From Todiramphus chloris collaris (lineage: Eukaryota; Chordata; Aves; Coraciiformes; Alcedinidae): a DNA stretch of 64,000 nt. Every line of letters starts with the position of its first letter. Positions within the stretch are counted from its first letter, which is position 1. The stretch lies in assembly GCA_025345505.1 (NCBI GenBank), contig JANVCC010009942.1:40081-104080 (forward strand). The letters are read 5' to 3'. Below are positions 1 to 10,812 of this stretch, piece by piece. The notes beneath the pieces were generated by a model. The model made no database searches. It worked only from the letters and a program-made list of their open reading frames with translations, and had not been told where the DNA came from. The position numbers and the translations under genes were made by a program.

Positions 1-353
1 GTTGAACAAAACATAGTTTTGGCTTACCATTATGGACTATTGTGTATTTGTAGGCATGGGGCTCTAAGACTGGACAAGTCGTTGTGTCAAATCTAGTTGC
101 AACACCTGAGTTCCCCAGGCTGCCTCTCATCTGTGAATCAGCTTCGGTTTGTTCCTACCCATACAGCTGCTACTTTTTATTTAGTCTAATTTTAGAATAT
201 GTACCAGCAGCTGCAAATGTAAATGGTCCCATTTGGTATCCAGTACATCCAAACAGAGAAGTGGCCCTTGTGAGGTATATTTGGCTCCTCTGCATAATTT
301 AAAAAATAGACAAGTAATAAATAGTTTCTGCAAAATATGGTTGTATTTCACAA

Positions 354-494
354 TGGGTTTTGTGATTTTGTTTGTTTGTTTGTTTTTGTTTTGTTTTGTT
401 TGTTTGATTGGTTGGTTTTGGGTTTGTGTTTGTTTAGGTTTGGGGCAGTGTTTGGTTGGTTGGTTGGTTGATTTTTTTTGTTGGGTTTTTTTTC
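354..494. repeat. GT-rich low-complexity array (TTTG/TTGG)
   Basis: About 140 bases of the plus strand are almost only T and G, built from TTTG, TTTTG and TTGG units, including TTGG repeated four times near 453-468. The opposite strand is a CAAA/CCAA array. Long chance open frames cross it on both strands and should not be read as proteins. Confidence 0.9.
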
Positions 495-727
495 TGATAA
501 ATTCTGGACACAAATTTTAAAATTCACACACACAAGTATTTCCTTGCAAAACTGGGAAACAAACTACTTCAACCCTGAGCTGCAACACTAGACCTGGAGA
601 GTGAAGCTTACTGGAAGAACAGAAATGGGGAAGAAAAGCAGACTTCCTGCTATGAGCAGTATTTCCATATAAAGGTGTGTGTGTTTCTGGGGGACACAAA
701 CCATCTGGAAGGAAAAAAGGAATGATC

Positions 728-741
728 AAAAAAAAAAAAAA
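728..741. repeat. Poly(A) run, 14 A
   Basis: Fourteen consecutive A on the plus strand. There is no AATAAA 10-30 bases upstream, so it does not look like the tail of a retrocopy. Confidence 0.85.
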
Positions 742-977
742 TCAGGTAGAGATAATAATAAACTAATGGAAATTACTAAATTCATATTAGCAAGTATTAG
801 TCCGTAAGATTCAAGACAATTTTTAGGAAAATGTCTGAATCATCAGGGGGAATTGATGCATTGCTAATCTGGATATATTTTGATACATTTTGAGGTATAC
901 AGTTTCTTTTCCCTGCTAGCTCTCTTGCTAGCCCCCAGCACCCACCTCCTTCCCAGTGCATGCCTTGTACTCAAGGA

Positions 978-1011
978 CCAGTGCAAGTTTGGTTCCAGTG
1001 CAAGTTTGGTT
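978..1011. repeat. Tandem duplication, 2 x 17 bp
   Basis: Two identical 17-bp copies lie head to tail (978-994 and 995-1011), each beginning CCAGTGCAAG. An exact two-copy repeat in single-copy DNA fits a recent small tandem duplication. Confidence 0.85.
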
Positions 1012-2154
1012 CCTGCCTGTGTTGGCATGGAGTTTGTGGCCTGCCAAGGTTTCACACGCATCAATTGGGTGATGCACCAATACCAAGCCAAGGAAATTGA
1101 GACAAGAAGCTTACATCCATTCTTCAGTCACTGTAACTCCACTGGAAAGGGGAAATCACTTTTATTCCCCTTATTGATACAGCAGGCTGGTCCTTTCCAG
1201 GCTTGTTGGTCCGTGCACACTATAAAAGAAATCCAGAGGTGGGTATCTTTAATGTTTTAGTTGCTGAACAAGGTCTCTGCCTTGGGTTATTCTTTCAAGA
1301 GAACAAAATGAGCAATGTAGGCTCATAATACCAAGATTATGCAGCAAAAGGCTTAACGCTTGCTTATCTGGGGACATATTTTGAGGACTTATCTTCTCCA
1401 AAATATGTTTCCATTTTCTAGACAGGGACTAGGCAGTGTGGGATGGTTGGATGGATCCTCAGATCAGCCCTATCCTGCCCTATCCCCATCCTGTTGTGGT
1501 ACTGTATATCAAGACAGACACCAAACTGTTTATTTTTTTTCTGATTATTTTTAGTGTATACCATGAAACAGACAAGTTGGGTGGGAATTTAAGAATAATA
1601 ATCGTTAAAACATCAACACAAAAAAATTATATATTTTCTCATTAGTGAACTTCAAAGTTTCATGTGAAGTATTTCAAACCAGGAATCCAGATGTGATCTC
1701 CGAGACCACCAGCGGTCTTTGTTCATTAGTCTTGCTGAATGAGAAGTTAAGATCTGTTACAGTCATTGAGTAAGTCCTAACAATAATCCTTGTGAGGATG
1801 TCCACTGCACCCAGAAAAGACTGTGTCAGTTGAGGGAAGCAATGGCAAAAATCTGTTATGTTAGTAGATGAGGAATCCAATACCCTTACCTGAGCAATAG
1901 GTTGATCAACGTTGTGTTTGGCCATCACTTTTGGTACTCTTACTGCCTGCTTCCTTTGCTTTCAATAATGAACATACTACACGCTCCACCTACTTCTCTA
2001 GAATGTACCTGGTGCCAGGAGTAATACAGACCAGCTTTGGTGATCTTCATAAACTTAAGCAGCAGGCGAACTTTTGTATGTAGTACTTTTAATTATTGAT
2101 TCAAGTTTCAGCATCATTACACTGTTATCAATACCTGTCAATACCAGAACTACT

Positions 2155-2190
2155 GCACTGAAAACAGAGTAAGCACTGAAAACAGAGCAA
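2155..2190. repeat. Tandem duplication, 2 x 18 bp
   Basis: Copies at 2155-2172 and 2173-2190 begin GCACTGAAAACAGAG and differ by one base (T versus C near the end). Confidence 0.85.
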
Positions 2191-3831
2191 GCATGGCAGA
2201 ATAAAACCTTCGGGTGTAAATTCTTCAGCTCTGTCATCTTGTCTTGTGCACCACACTATTTGCACAATGGAAACAATAATCAGACAATGAATCATACAAC
2301 CAAAATTATTTGCACTCTCAGTGAGAAGAGGCAAAGCAGGTCATTGACAGTGGTGCACTGCCAACTTTGTTGTCATCACCATCCAGTTCCGACATAAATA
2401 AATGTTGATATGAAACCTCCCTGTCATGGCAACCACAAGCCAGCCACAATTTCTAACTGTGCTATCAGGGTGTCCAAAAGCAGGTGTGAAGCAGCTACAT
2501 TTTATTCTCATGCATGACTCAAAGCCCAGGCTTCATGAAAGTCAGGCTTAGCCAGCTGGCAAGCTAGTGGCTCCACATCTCTCATAGCTGGCTGAAAGGC
2601 CTTTGGATTTAACTTGAAAAGTGATAGACCTTGACAAAACTCTCTTATCTTCTTTGATTCCTGATCTCTTACTTCATCTTTGCTGATGGAGCTCCCATCT
2701 GGGTGGGATTTGAGGGTAGTGCCCTGCCAGCACAGGGGATTTGTCTGGGGGCAGTGGGGATGGGGCTTGGTGCCTCATCTCTCCTGCAGCATTCATCCTT
2801 CCCTTTCATGCCTCCCCAGAAATTTAAATGGCAAAGTATGCTTATGGGTATTGGCCTTGCTGCAGCCCTGAGGTTCACCAAGTGACTTAACCAGGGCATT
2901 GCAGTGGGAGCATCCAAAATTGCATTGCACTTCCTGCCTCAGTCCCCCCTTCTTACTCCTCATTTCCTCCCCATTTATAATGCTGTAACTACCTCCCACA
3001 ATGGGCTGTTGTGACTGATGAGTGAACACCTCTGACATGCTTTCCAAAGAAAGGCTCTCCATGCTCTCAGCGCTGAGTATATTAATTTCTTAGAACAAAG
3101 CTGCTGTAATAACACAGAACTTGCACCATGTGCAGTAGACATTTCTGGCTTAGCTTTTACTGAGGTTAATATAATATTCATAACACTGCTGAAGCACAAT
3201 TTATTGGACAAAAGGATTTTGCTACTGGCATTAATCTATAGAAAAGTTTTTCTGGTTTGTGCCCACATACTAGCATATAATTACACTAATAAAGTCTAGT
3301 CCCTCACTTGAAGTGACTGATGCCAGTATTATGAAATCATGGCAATGGTTGTAAAAATAAAAGAGGTCGTAACCCCTCCACACACACACACCCCCACTCT
3401 GTAGCTGATATCAAATAGCTTTGGTGGGAAAATGCAGACCTTTAAACTTTCTCTACCAAACTCAATGCATTCTGTATTTAACTTATCCTCTAAAACAGTT
3501 TGTGTTATAGGAATTTGAAAACTGCATATAATCATGGAAAAAGTCTGTACTTAATTAACTACTGAGTCCAGCTTGATTTAAGCAAAATAACAACCATTTC
3601 TTTGTACTAAGTATTTTTAATTATACGCATTACATGCATCAGCCTGTCCTTATGCCAAGGCTATTCAAGTATCAGGAAATGTCTACGTGGAGATAGTTTT
3701 TCATGTCTACCAGAGCAAGAACATTTCTTTCTCATGAACAAAGTCATCTTCAAATTGCAGTGGCATCAAGCACAATTTGTTGCAAGCTCACAGGTGCCTC
3801 CTGGGGAAGCAGCACAGGGAGATGGAGGAAA

Positions 3832-3868
3832 GGCAAGAAAAGGTAGAAAAGGCAAGAAAAGGTAGGAA
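3832..3868. repeat. Purine-rich tandem duplication, period 19
   Basis: Two copies of a GGCAAGAAAAGGTAG unit (starting 3832 and 3851) form a purine-only strand segment. Confidence 0.8.
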
Positions 3869-6049
3869 AGGCTGCTGCCAGTATTATTTGCAAACACTTT
3901 CATAGGCACTAATGTAGCAAATGTCCCTTTTACCCTGTTATAAGTAGCAGAAAAAAAAAGGTGGTAGGGGACTTCTATTAGTTGTGGAAGAAGGAAAAGC
4001 AGAGTGGGCACAACTTGAGCCTCTGTGTGTCACAGCAAAGCATATAAGGCAGCACCCAGGAAGGACCAAGGCTGGCTTCGGCTGCTGAACATCTCTGGAT
4101 ACAAAGCTTCACATCGGGCTTTTTGATGCCTTCCTTTTGAGATGTTTACACTGAGGTCCTAGTTTCACAAAGCATTTGAGCTCCCCCGCTGAAGGAGCTT
4201 GAACTTTCTCAGGTGTTCAGAGTGAATCTCCAAAAGTCATGCTGTGTATGTGAACCTTAACTGAGCACCTGGTGTCACTTGTTACTTTCAAAAAATCACA
4301 GCTTCAGCTTTGGCTCTGGACAAAATAATTGAAGGTGTATTCAGAAAGTAAGAAGAGGAACTAGAGATAAACCAAACAAGTGTAAGACTGATACATTTGA
4401 CAACCTCTTACGTTACCTAAACTCTTCAAAGTCTGAGGAGTGTCAGAGGCAAACAGTGGAGAGATTTGAGAAGTACAATTCCCAGCACAGCCCTGAGTGA
4501 GCTGCCTCATTTTGTTTTCTTAGTTGAGGCTTTTGGAGCCAGTGGGAAAAGCAAAACAACAAAACAGTTGCTCATTCTTCTTTACTGGACATGAAAAGTA
4601 AAGAAGACTAAGCAATGTAGAGGAGGAGGAAGGTAGCAGGAGTAATTTACAAGTTGCCAAGTCTCCAAAGGGAGAAAAGGTACACAGAAGGACTGATACA
4701 TGACAGATGTTTTTGAGGAATGCTAAGAATGATGAAAAACTCACTCCAATGAAATACTAGAAGCTTCTTATACTGTCCCTTCTGCTCATTCAGGAAAAGG
4801 AAAATTCAGAAGAGTGCAAGCTGAGCACAAACAGGTTAAGCTTAGAGAACAAAGCAGTAGAGCCAAAAGAATGGTGACAGATCCTGCTCTTGTTTATCCT
4901 GGGGTAAATCATTAATTGTTCCATTGGGATATCTCTGGGTTTGCCACAACAGAACTGAAAGCAGAATGTGGCTCTTGCACAATACATACAGATGGTTTTT
5001 TTTTTTCCTATGATGAAACTGTGAGACACTCAAAGAGATCTCTCAAACTGATGAAATTCACAGCCTCCCCATGTAGCTATACTTAATTCAGCTGAGTTGT
5101 ATCAGAGACAGCTAGACTTTTGCCTCATGGAATACTTTTTTCAATGTTTTAAATTGCAAGCCTACTACACAGGTTTGTTGGTGCCTATAATTCAGCAAAT
5201 CAAAGGCATTATGGTGCTTTTAAAAAGAAGGCTGCTCCAAAGGAAACCTTTCTCATGTCTCAGACAATAATATTTTTCTTTGCTTCATACCTTATCTACA
5301 GTCTGAAGAGGCTACTAACAATCTGCAGAAAGAAATATTTCCCTTATCCCCCTTGGGCATCATGCCAGCAGCAGATAATCAGTAGGCAGAAACATAACTA
5401 TTCATTATTTGCTGCTGAACTGCCTGCTGCAGGTGTATATCCTTTACTTCAGATGTTGCTCACACTGCCTCTGGCTGAATGATCTCATTTTGCAGATTCC
5501 ATGCACTTTGTAAAGAAGCCCAGAGATACATAAGGGATCCATCATTTTACACTCCCATGCCACATTCTGGCAGTGTATAAGCAGGTGCTCAGACATGCTG
5601 GAAATCCATAAAATAAAGGTGATTAAAAAGGAAGATGGATAGTGGATTTGACTCTCTGCCATTCCATAGATGCACTCAGGCTTATCACAGGAGCCAAATA
5701 CTGCCCCAATAAAACAGTGCACAGAATCTGGGGAGACAAAAGAGGTGGAGGTCAGGGGGAGATGGAAGGGATAAATGTGTAGCACCTTGATATTTTCCTT
5801 CCCCAGAAATCCCTCCACATTGTGAGGCTCAGGGAGTCATGGATAGGGAACAAAGGTACCCTGTCATCCCTGGCAGTGCAGGCAGCTATCTACTCTACCT
5901 TGTAGTTAAGTGCTCAGGTCTGCCAGGCTCTTCCTGGGGCCAGCTGGACCTACTCACAACTCAGAGCTTGTCCACTGTGGTGAGGCTGTCTGAGGTGACT
6001 GCAAGGTTAGGGTGGACCTATGATGAAGATGTTAAAGATGAAAGGATGT

Positions 6050-6125
6050 CCCTACTCCCTGCAGGGGGTCTAGACTAGGTGACATTTAAAGGTCCATTCC
6101 AACCCAAAGCATTCTATGATTCTAT
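6050..6125 (+). mobile_element. CR1 LINE 3'-end fragment (forward)
   Basis: This short piece contains the CR1 3' untranslated signature: a CTAGACTAGGTGACATTT block, then AAAGGTCCATTCCAACCC, ending in the ATTCTATGATTCTAT octamer tail at 6111-6125. Only the last 75 or so bases are recognisable. The upstream boundary is soft because the preceding 200 bases no longer resemble CR1. CR1 copies are normally 5'-truncated like this because reverse transcription starts at the 3' tail and aborts early. Confidence 0.85.
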
Positions 6126-6645
6126 AGTATTTACAATCAGCCCTTGCCTTCTTCCTCTGACAGTATCTTACTGACCATTCACAGCAGGTAGATCAGATCT
6201 CACACAAGAGATGCAATTTTACCTGGGCAGCGTACTTTGGTGCCTTTTTCAAAAGAAGGTGAGCTATGGGTGTCTTGTCCTTCATGAGTCCAGTTGCAGA
6301 AGGAATTACTCAGTCATTATGTCCAGGGAGCCACCCTTTTTCTGTCTCTACGTTCACTCAAATCTACTGCCCCATGTTGATAGAGTCCCCTTTGCTCTCT
6401 CACCTCTCTTAGCCATGCAAAATTCTCTATACTTTATCACCTGCTATTGCAGCATTAGGGCCTGAGCCTGACATACGTGGGGTCCTTTATTGCCCTCAAA
6501 ATGGCTTTGCATTCAACAGGCAGCCCCATAACTGGTCACATAGTACACCCAGGTTTGGGCAAGTGAAGACAAAACACACAGGTGGGCTCTGGATATAAGG
6601 TACAGCCCCACATCCATGGAAGTCCACAACAGACTGCTGTCATTT

Positions 6646-9065
6646 AGAATCATAGAGTTGTCAGGGTTGGAAGAGACCTTAAAGATCATCCAGTTCCAAC
6701 CCCCCTGCCAATGGCAGGGACACCTCCCACTAGAGCAGGTTGCTCAGAGCCCCATCCAGCTTGGCCTTAAAAACTTCCGGGGATGAGGCTTACACCACCT
6801 CTCTGGGCAACCTGTTCCAGTGTCTCACCACCCTCATGGTAAATAACATCTTCCTAATGCCTAATATGTATCTACCCACCTGTAGTTTTGATCCATTCCC
6901 TCTAGTCCTACCACTACCCGATATCCTAAAAAGTCCCTCCCCAGCTTTCTTGTAGGCCCTCTTCAGATACTGGAAGGCCACAATAAGGTCTCCTTGGAGC
7001 CTTCTCTCTTCCAGACTTAACAATCCCAACTCTCTCAGTCTGTCCCCATAGGAGAGGTGCTCCAGCCCTCTGATCATCCTTGTGGCCCTTCTCTGGACAT
7101 GCACCAGCACATCCATATCCTTCCTGTAATAGGGGCTCCAGAACTGGATGCAGTACTCCAGGTGATGTCTCACAAGAGTGAAGTAGAGGGGGAGAACCAT
7201 CATGCTTGACCTGCTGGCCATGCTTCTCTTGATCCAGCCTGGGATATGATTGGCCTTCTGGGCTGCACGTGTACACTGATGGCTCATGTTGAGCTTCTCA
7301 TCCACCAGCACTCCCAAGTCCTTTTCTTCAGGGCTGCTCTCAAGCCGGTCACAGCCCAGCATATATCGGTGTTTTCTATTGCCCCAGCTCAGATGGAGGA
7401 CCTTGCATTTGGTCTTGTTAAACTTCAGGAGGTTGACATGGGCCCACCTCTCCAGCCTATCAAGGTATCTATGGATGTCATCCCTTCCTTCCAGCATGTC
7501 AGCTGACCCACACAGCTTGGTGTCATTGGCAATCTTGCTGAGGGTGCACTCAGTGCCACTGTCCAGGTCTCTGAAAAAGATGTTAAACAAGACTGGTCCC
7601 AGTACGGATCCTTGAGGGACTCCACTTGTCACTGGTCTCCACTTGGACATGGACTCATTGACAGCCATTCTTTGGGTGTGGCTGTCAAGTCAGTTCTTTA
7701 TCCACTGAATTTTCCATCCATCAAAGCCATATTTTACCAGGTTGGAGACCAGAATGTCATGTGGGACAGTGTCCAATGCTTTGCTCAGGTCCAGGTAAAT
7801 GACATCAGTTGCTTTTCTTCCGTCTATTAATGCTGTGACCTTCTTATAGAAGGTCACCAGGTTTATCAGGCATGAATTGCCCTGGGTGAAGCCGTATTGA
7901 TTGTACCCAGTCACATCTTCATTATTCTTCTGCCTCAGCATTGCCTCCAGGAGGACCTGCTCCATGATCTTACGAGGCACAGAAGTGAGACTGACTGGCT
8001 CTTAGTTCCTAGATTCATCCTTCTTTCCCTTTTTGAAAATGGTGGTTATGTTTCCCCTTTTCCAGTCAGTGGGGACTTTACGGGACTGTCATGACTTTTG
8101 GAATATAATAGAGAATGGTTTAGCAACCTCATCCACCAGTTCCCTCAGTACCTATGGGTGTATCCTGTCAGGTCCCATGGACTTATGTGCTTTCAAGTTC
8201 ATCAGATGGTCATGAACCTGATACTCACTTGCAATGGGCAATTCTTTCTTTCAAACCCTGCCATTATCTTCTGTGATTCAAAGAGTGTGGCTGAAGCCCT
8301 TGTTAGTGAAGACTGAGTAACAGAAGTCATTGAGAACCTTGGCCCTCTCCATATCACTTGTCACCAGTTCTTCTGCTTCCTTTCTGAGGGAGCCCACACC
8401 TTCCCTAGTTTTCTTTTTAGCATTAATATAGCTAGAGAAATTTTTGCTGTTCCCCTTGATCTCCCTGGCTAGATTTAATTCTAACTGAGCTTTAGCTTTT
8501 CTAAACAGGTCTCTAGCTGCTTAGACAGCTTCTCTATATGCCCCCCATTCCATCTGCCCTTTCTTCCATTCCTTATAAAGTTTCTTTTTGTGTGACAGAA
8601 TGTCCTGCCTCATCCAGGCAGGTTTCCTAGCATTCTTTCCTGCCTTCCTCTTTGTCAGTATACTTTGCTCCTTGGCACAGAGAAGGTGATCTTTGAATAC
8701 CAACCAGCTGTCCTGGGCCCCTCTTCCCTCTAGGGTTTTGCCCCATGATACTTTGGCCAGCAGATCCCTGAAACAATCAAAGTCTGCATGCCTAAAGCCC
8801 AGGGTTGTAAGCTTGGAATACATCCTCCTAGCTGCCCTGAGGATCTTAAATTCTAGCATTTCGTGGTCACTGCAGCCAAGGTTATCCCTGAGCCTCATGT
8901 TGTTCACCAGCCCTTCCCCGTTGCTGAGAACAAGGTCCAGCACAGCACCTTTTTTTGTTGGTTCCTCTACCATTCGGAGGAGGAAGTTCTCATTTACACA
9001 TTCCAGGAATGTGCTGGATTGCTGGTGCCTTGTTGTGCTGTCCCTCCAGCAGATGTCAAGGTGTC
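6646..9065 (-). mobile_element. CR1 LINE, 2.4 kb, 5'-truncated (reverse)
   Basis: The element runs right to left. Its 3' end is at 6646, seen on the plus strand as AGAATCATAGAGTTG followed by GGGTTGGAAGAGACC and the usual CR1 3' UTR. ORF2 occupies about 6790-9063, and the element stops near 9065 within the endonuclease region, so ORF1, the start of ORF2 and the CR1 promoter are missing. CR1 is the dominant LINE of birds and integrates by target-primed reverse transcription using the ORF2 endonuclease and reverse transcriptase. No target-site duplication is obvious, as is common for CR1. The left boundary is firm and the right boundary is good to about 20 bases. Confidence 0.95.
6790..9063 (-). 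pseudogene. CR1 ORF2 relic: endonuclease end plus reverse transcriptase
   Basis: This is degraded coding sequence for the CR1 ORF2 polyprotein. Conserved blocks are collinear and mostly in one frame. First comes the end of the APE-type endonuclease, with its SDH motif near 8863-8871 (GCSDHEM). Next are the linker and RT motif A ([11 protein letters not shown], near 7770). RT motif B is [11 protein letters not shown]. The C-terminal region ends with [10 protein letters not shown] near 6790. At least five in-frame stops break it: 7690-7692 (TGA where CR1 has Trp), 8002-8004, 8089-8091, 8152-8154 and 8521-8523. RT motif C reads IAND instead of F/YADD, because the first catalytic aspartate codon (7525-7527) is AAT. 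The copy cannot encode an active enzyme. Confidence 0.92.
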
Positions 9066-10332
9066 ACTGGGTGTCAGTGCAGTCTGATTCCAATTCTCAC
9101 AAAATATATCTTCCACATAAGTTCATCTCAGCAAGCCAGGGCATTTTAAAAATTAATAAGAACTGAGAAAAAATAAAGCATGGTGGTGCATCAGTGAAAT
9201 AATTTACCTTCTTTCTGCTGCTGAAACAAGATTCCTTGCAGGCTCTCTGGTGGCTTCTTTCCTGGAGAACCATGACATTGCCACCTGCAGCTAAAAGAGT
9301 AACCTTTGGATTTGACATGGTGGACCTGTGCTGCAGCAAGGTTGTTTTGCTATTTGCAGCCTGGGTTGCTGGGAGAAGTGAGGCAGGCAGCAAGGGTCCC
9401 TGTGAAATTTCCCACTCCCATACCAAATCCCACCAGGAGACAGAGGCATCACGCCAGTGGCACCATGGGTCCAGGGAGAGCCTAGAGAGGGGCTTGAGGG
9501 CTTGGGCTACTGTCAAAAGTCACCTCTCATGTATGTCCCTTGTTCATTAAGAAACTCCTCTCATCTACTGAGCCAGGGTAAGTTGGACGTCAGTCTGGGT
9601 GCCCTGCTAGAGGCAGAAGATCTGTATTTGAGGTCTCTGCCTTAACCTCCCTTAAGGGCAGTGTCCTTACTATAGTCCAAGATGGCCCAGCAAAACTGAC
9701 ACCATCTGGGTCTGCTGTTCGGAGACTCATTGTTTGGGGTAAATTAACTTAAATCAGTCCCCATCTGACCATACTTCAGCTCCTGTCTGTTTTGCCTGTG
9801 TAGAACCAAAGGTCCTCAGGAAAAGCACTTTCTTGTTGTGTTCTTTCATGGTGCCCACCACAACATGATTGTGTCTACAGAGGTTTCTGTAACACACTTG
9901 AGCAGACTGACCAAGAGAGTTCCTCAGTGAGCACACAGACAGATGAAATAAGTCCTCCTTGTCATTGCTACTACCTTTTTTATCTGCCTGATCAGGGCAT
10001 CACAGCAGCAGTCATAATTGTTTAATACTTTTGTCCAGCATAAAACACACAGAAATATACAGATACCCATGATGAAAGGAGTTGTTCTTGGGCCCAGACT
10101 TGAGATGCACAATGAGGCACAGGAAGGGGTACAACACATGACATTGCCTCTGGCCCAGATCTGTTTCTCAGGGAAGTGTTCAGTATCCACCACAGAGCAT
10201 TCTGGGTCATCACAGGCAATGGTTACACTGATTAGCCTTGAAGCTGAAATCGGGAAAGAAATAACTTGGATCAATTCTTACTAGCAGTGGAAAAGAGAGA
10301 CTTATACTGCCCTATATGGTAAAAGTGCAGCT
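9066..10332. other. Non-coding spacer between CR1 and LTR
   Basis: I see no recognisable gene or repeat. Overlapping open frames of 100-140 codons near 9100-9550 lie on opposite strands, have no domains, and look like chance frames in moderately GC-rich DNA. Confidence 0.55.
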
Positions 10333-10337
10333 CACAT
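10333..10337. repeat. Target-site duplication, left copy (CACAT)
   Basis: CACAT here is repeated exactly at 10808-10812, just beyond the other LTR end. A 5-bp duplication is the footprint of retroviral-type integrase. Confidence 0.85.
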
Positions 10338-10807
10338 TGTGGTGGGTTGACCCCAGCACGGCACCAGGTGCCCACCAAGCCCTTCTATCACTCCCCCCGA
10401 CCCCCTTCAGCACGGCACGCAAGGAGAGAATAAGATGCAAAGCACAGGGGTGTGGGTTATGATAGATAAGGTGTTATTTTCTACTTCCCGTCCACAGGCG
10501 ATGTCGGGCCGAGTCCAGGAAGCAGGGCTCCAGGAACACGTAGCAGCCGCTTGGAGGACAAAGCAGAATGCCCCCCCATCCTCCTCCTGCCCTCTCCCTT
10601 TATAGTTGAGCTGACATCATATGGTATGGAATATCCCACTGGTCAGCTCAGGTCTGCTGTATGCTCTCCCCCATCTTGCCCCCCCATCCTCTGGGGCCGT
10701 GTGAGCACCGGCAGTCATAACACGGGTGTGTTATCAACACCCTCCAGCTCCCAGTGCTGCAGCATGAGGGCTGGATGGGGAAAAGCAGCTCAGCCAGACC
10801 CACTACA
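10338..10807 (-). mobile_element. Solo LTR of an avian endogenous retrovirus (reverse), 470 bp
   Basis: On the plus strand the element begins TGTGGTGGGTTGACCC and ends CACTACA, so it has the TG...CA ends of an LTR. The block around 10611-10650 (GACATCATATGGTATGG and following) matches a common bird ERV LTR as I remember it, in reverse orientation. Read on the minus strand it has a TATA box (CTATAAAG, 10598-10605) and a CRE-like TGATGTCA just upstream (10612-10619). The flanks are a perfect 5-bp duplication, and no gag, pol or env remnant adjoins it, so it is a solo LTR. The family name is uncertain; a 5-bp duplication would fit an ERVL-type or ERV1-type element. Confidence 0.88.
10598..10605 (-). 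promoter_or_regulatory. TATA box of the reverse LTR
   Basis: CTATAAAG on the minus strand lies in the middle of the LTR, about 200 bases from its U3 end, as expected for an LTR promoter that would fire toward lower coordinates. Whether it is active cannot be judged from sequence. Confidence 0.6.
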
Positions 10808-10812
10808 CACAT
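10808..10812. repeat. Target-site duplication, right copy (CACAT)
   Basis: Exact match to 10333-10337, closing the LTR insertion. Confidence 0.85.

Larger units (their letters stand above)
1..6049. other. Single-copy non-coding DNA, no gene seen
   Basis: I see no exon, RNA gene or transposon here that I can support. The open frames are short, lack recognisable domains and overlap on both strands as expected by chance. The only structure I can name is the GT-rich array at 354-494, an A14 run at 728-741 and three short tandem duplications near 978, 2155 and 3832, listed separately. Confidence 0.6.

Noticed and set aside
181-533. Lys/Gln/Thr/Asn-rich minus-strand frames
   Set aside because: They are translations of the GT-rich array at 354-494.
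5839-6078. 79-codon forward frame ending at the CR1 fragment
   Set aside because: Its 3' end is CR1 UTR and the rest has no recognisable domain.
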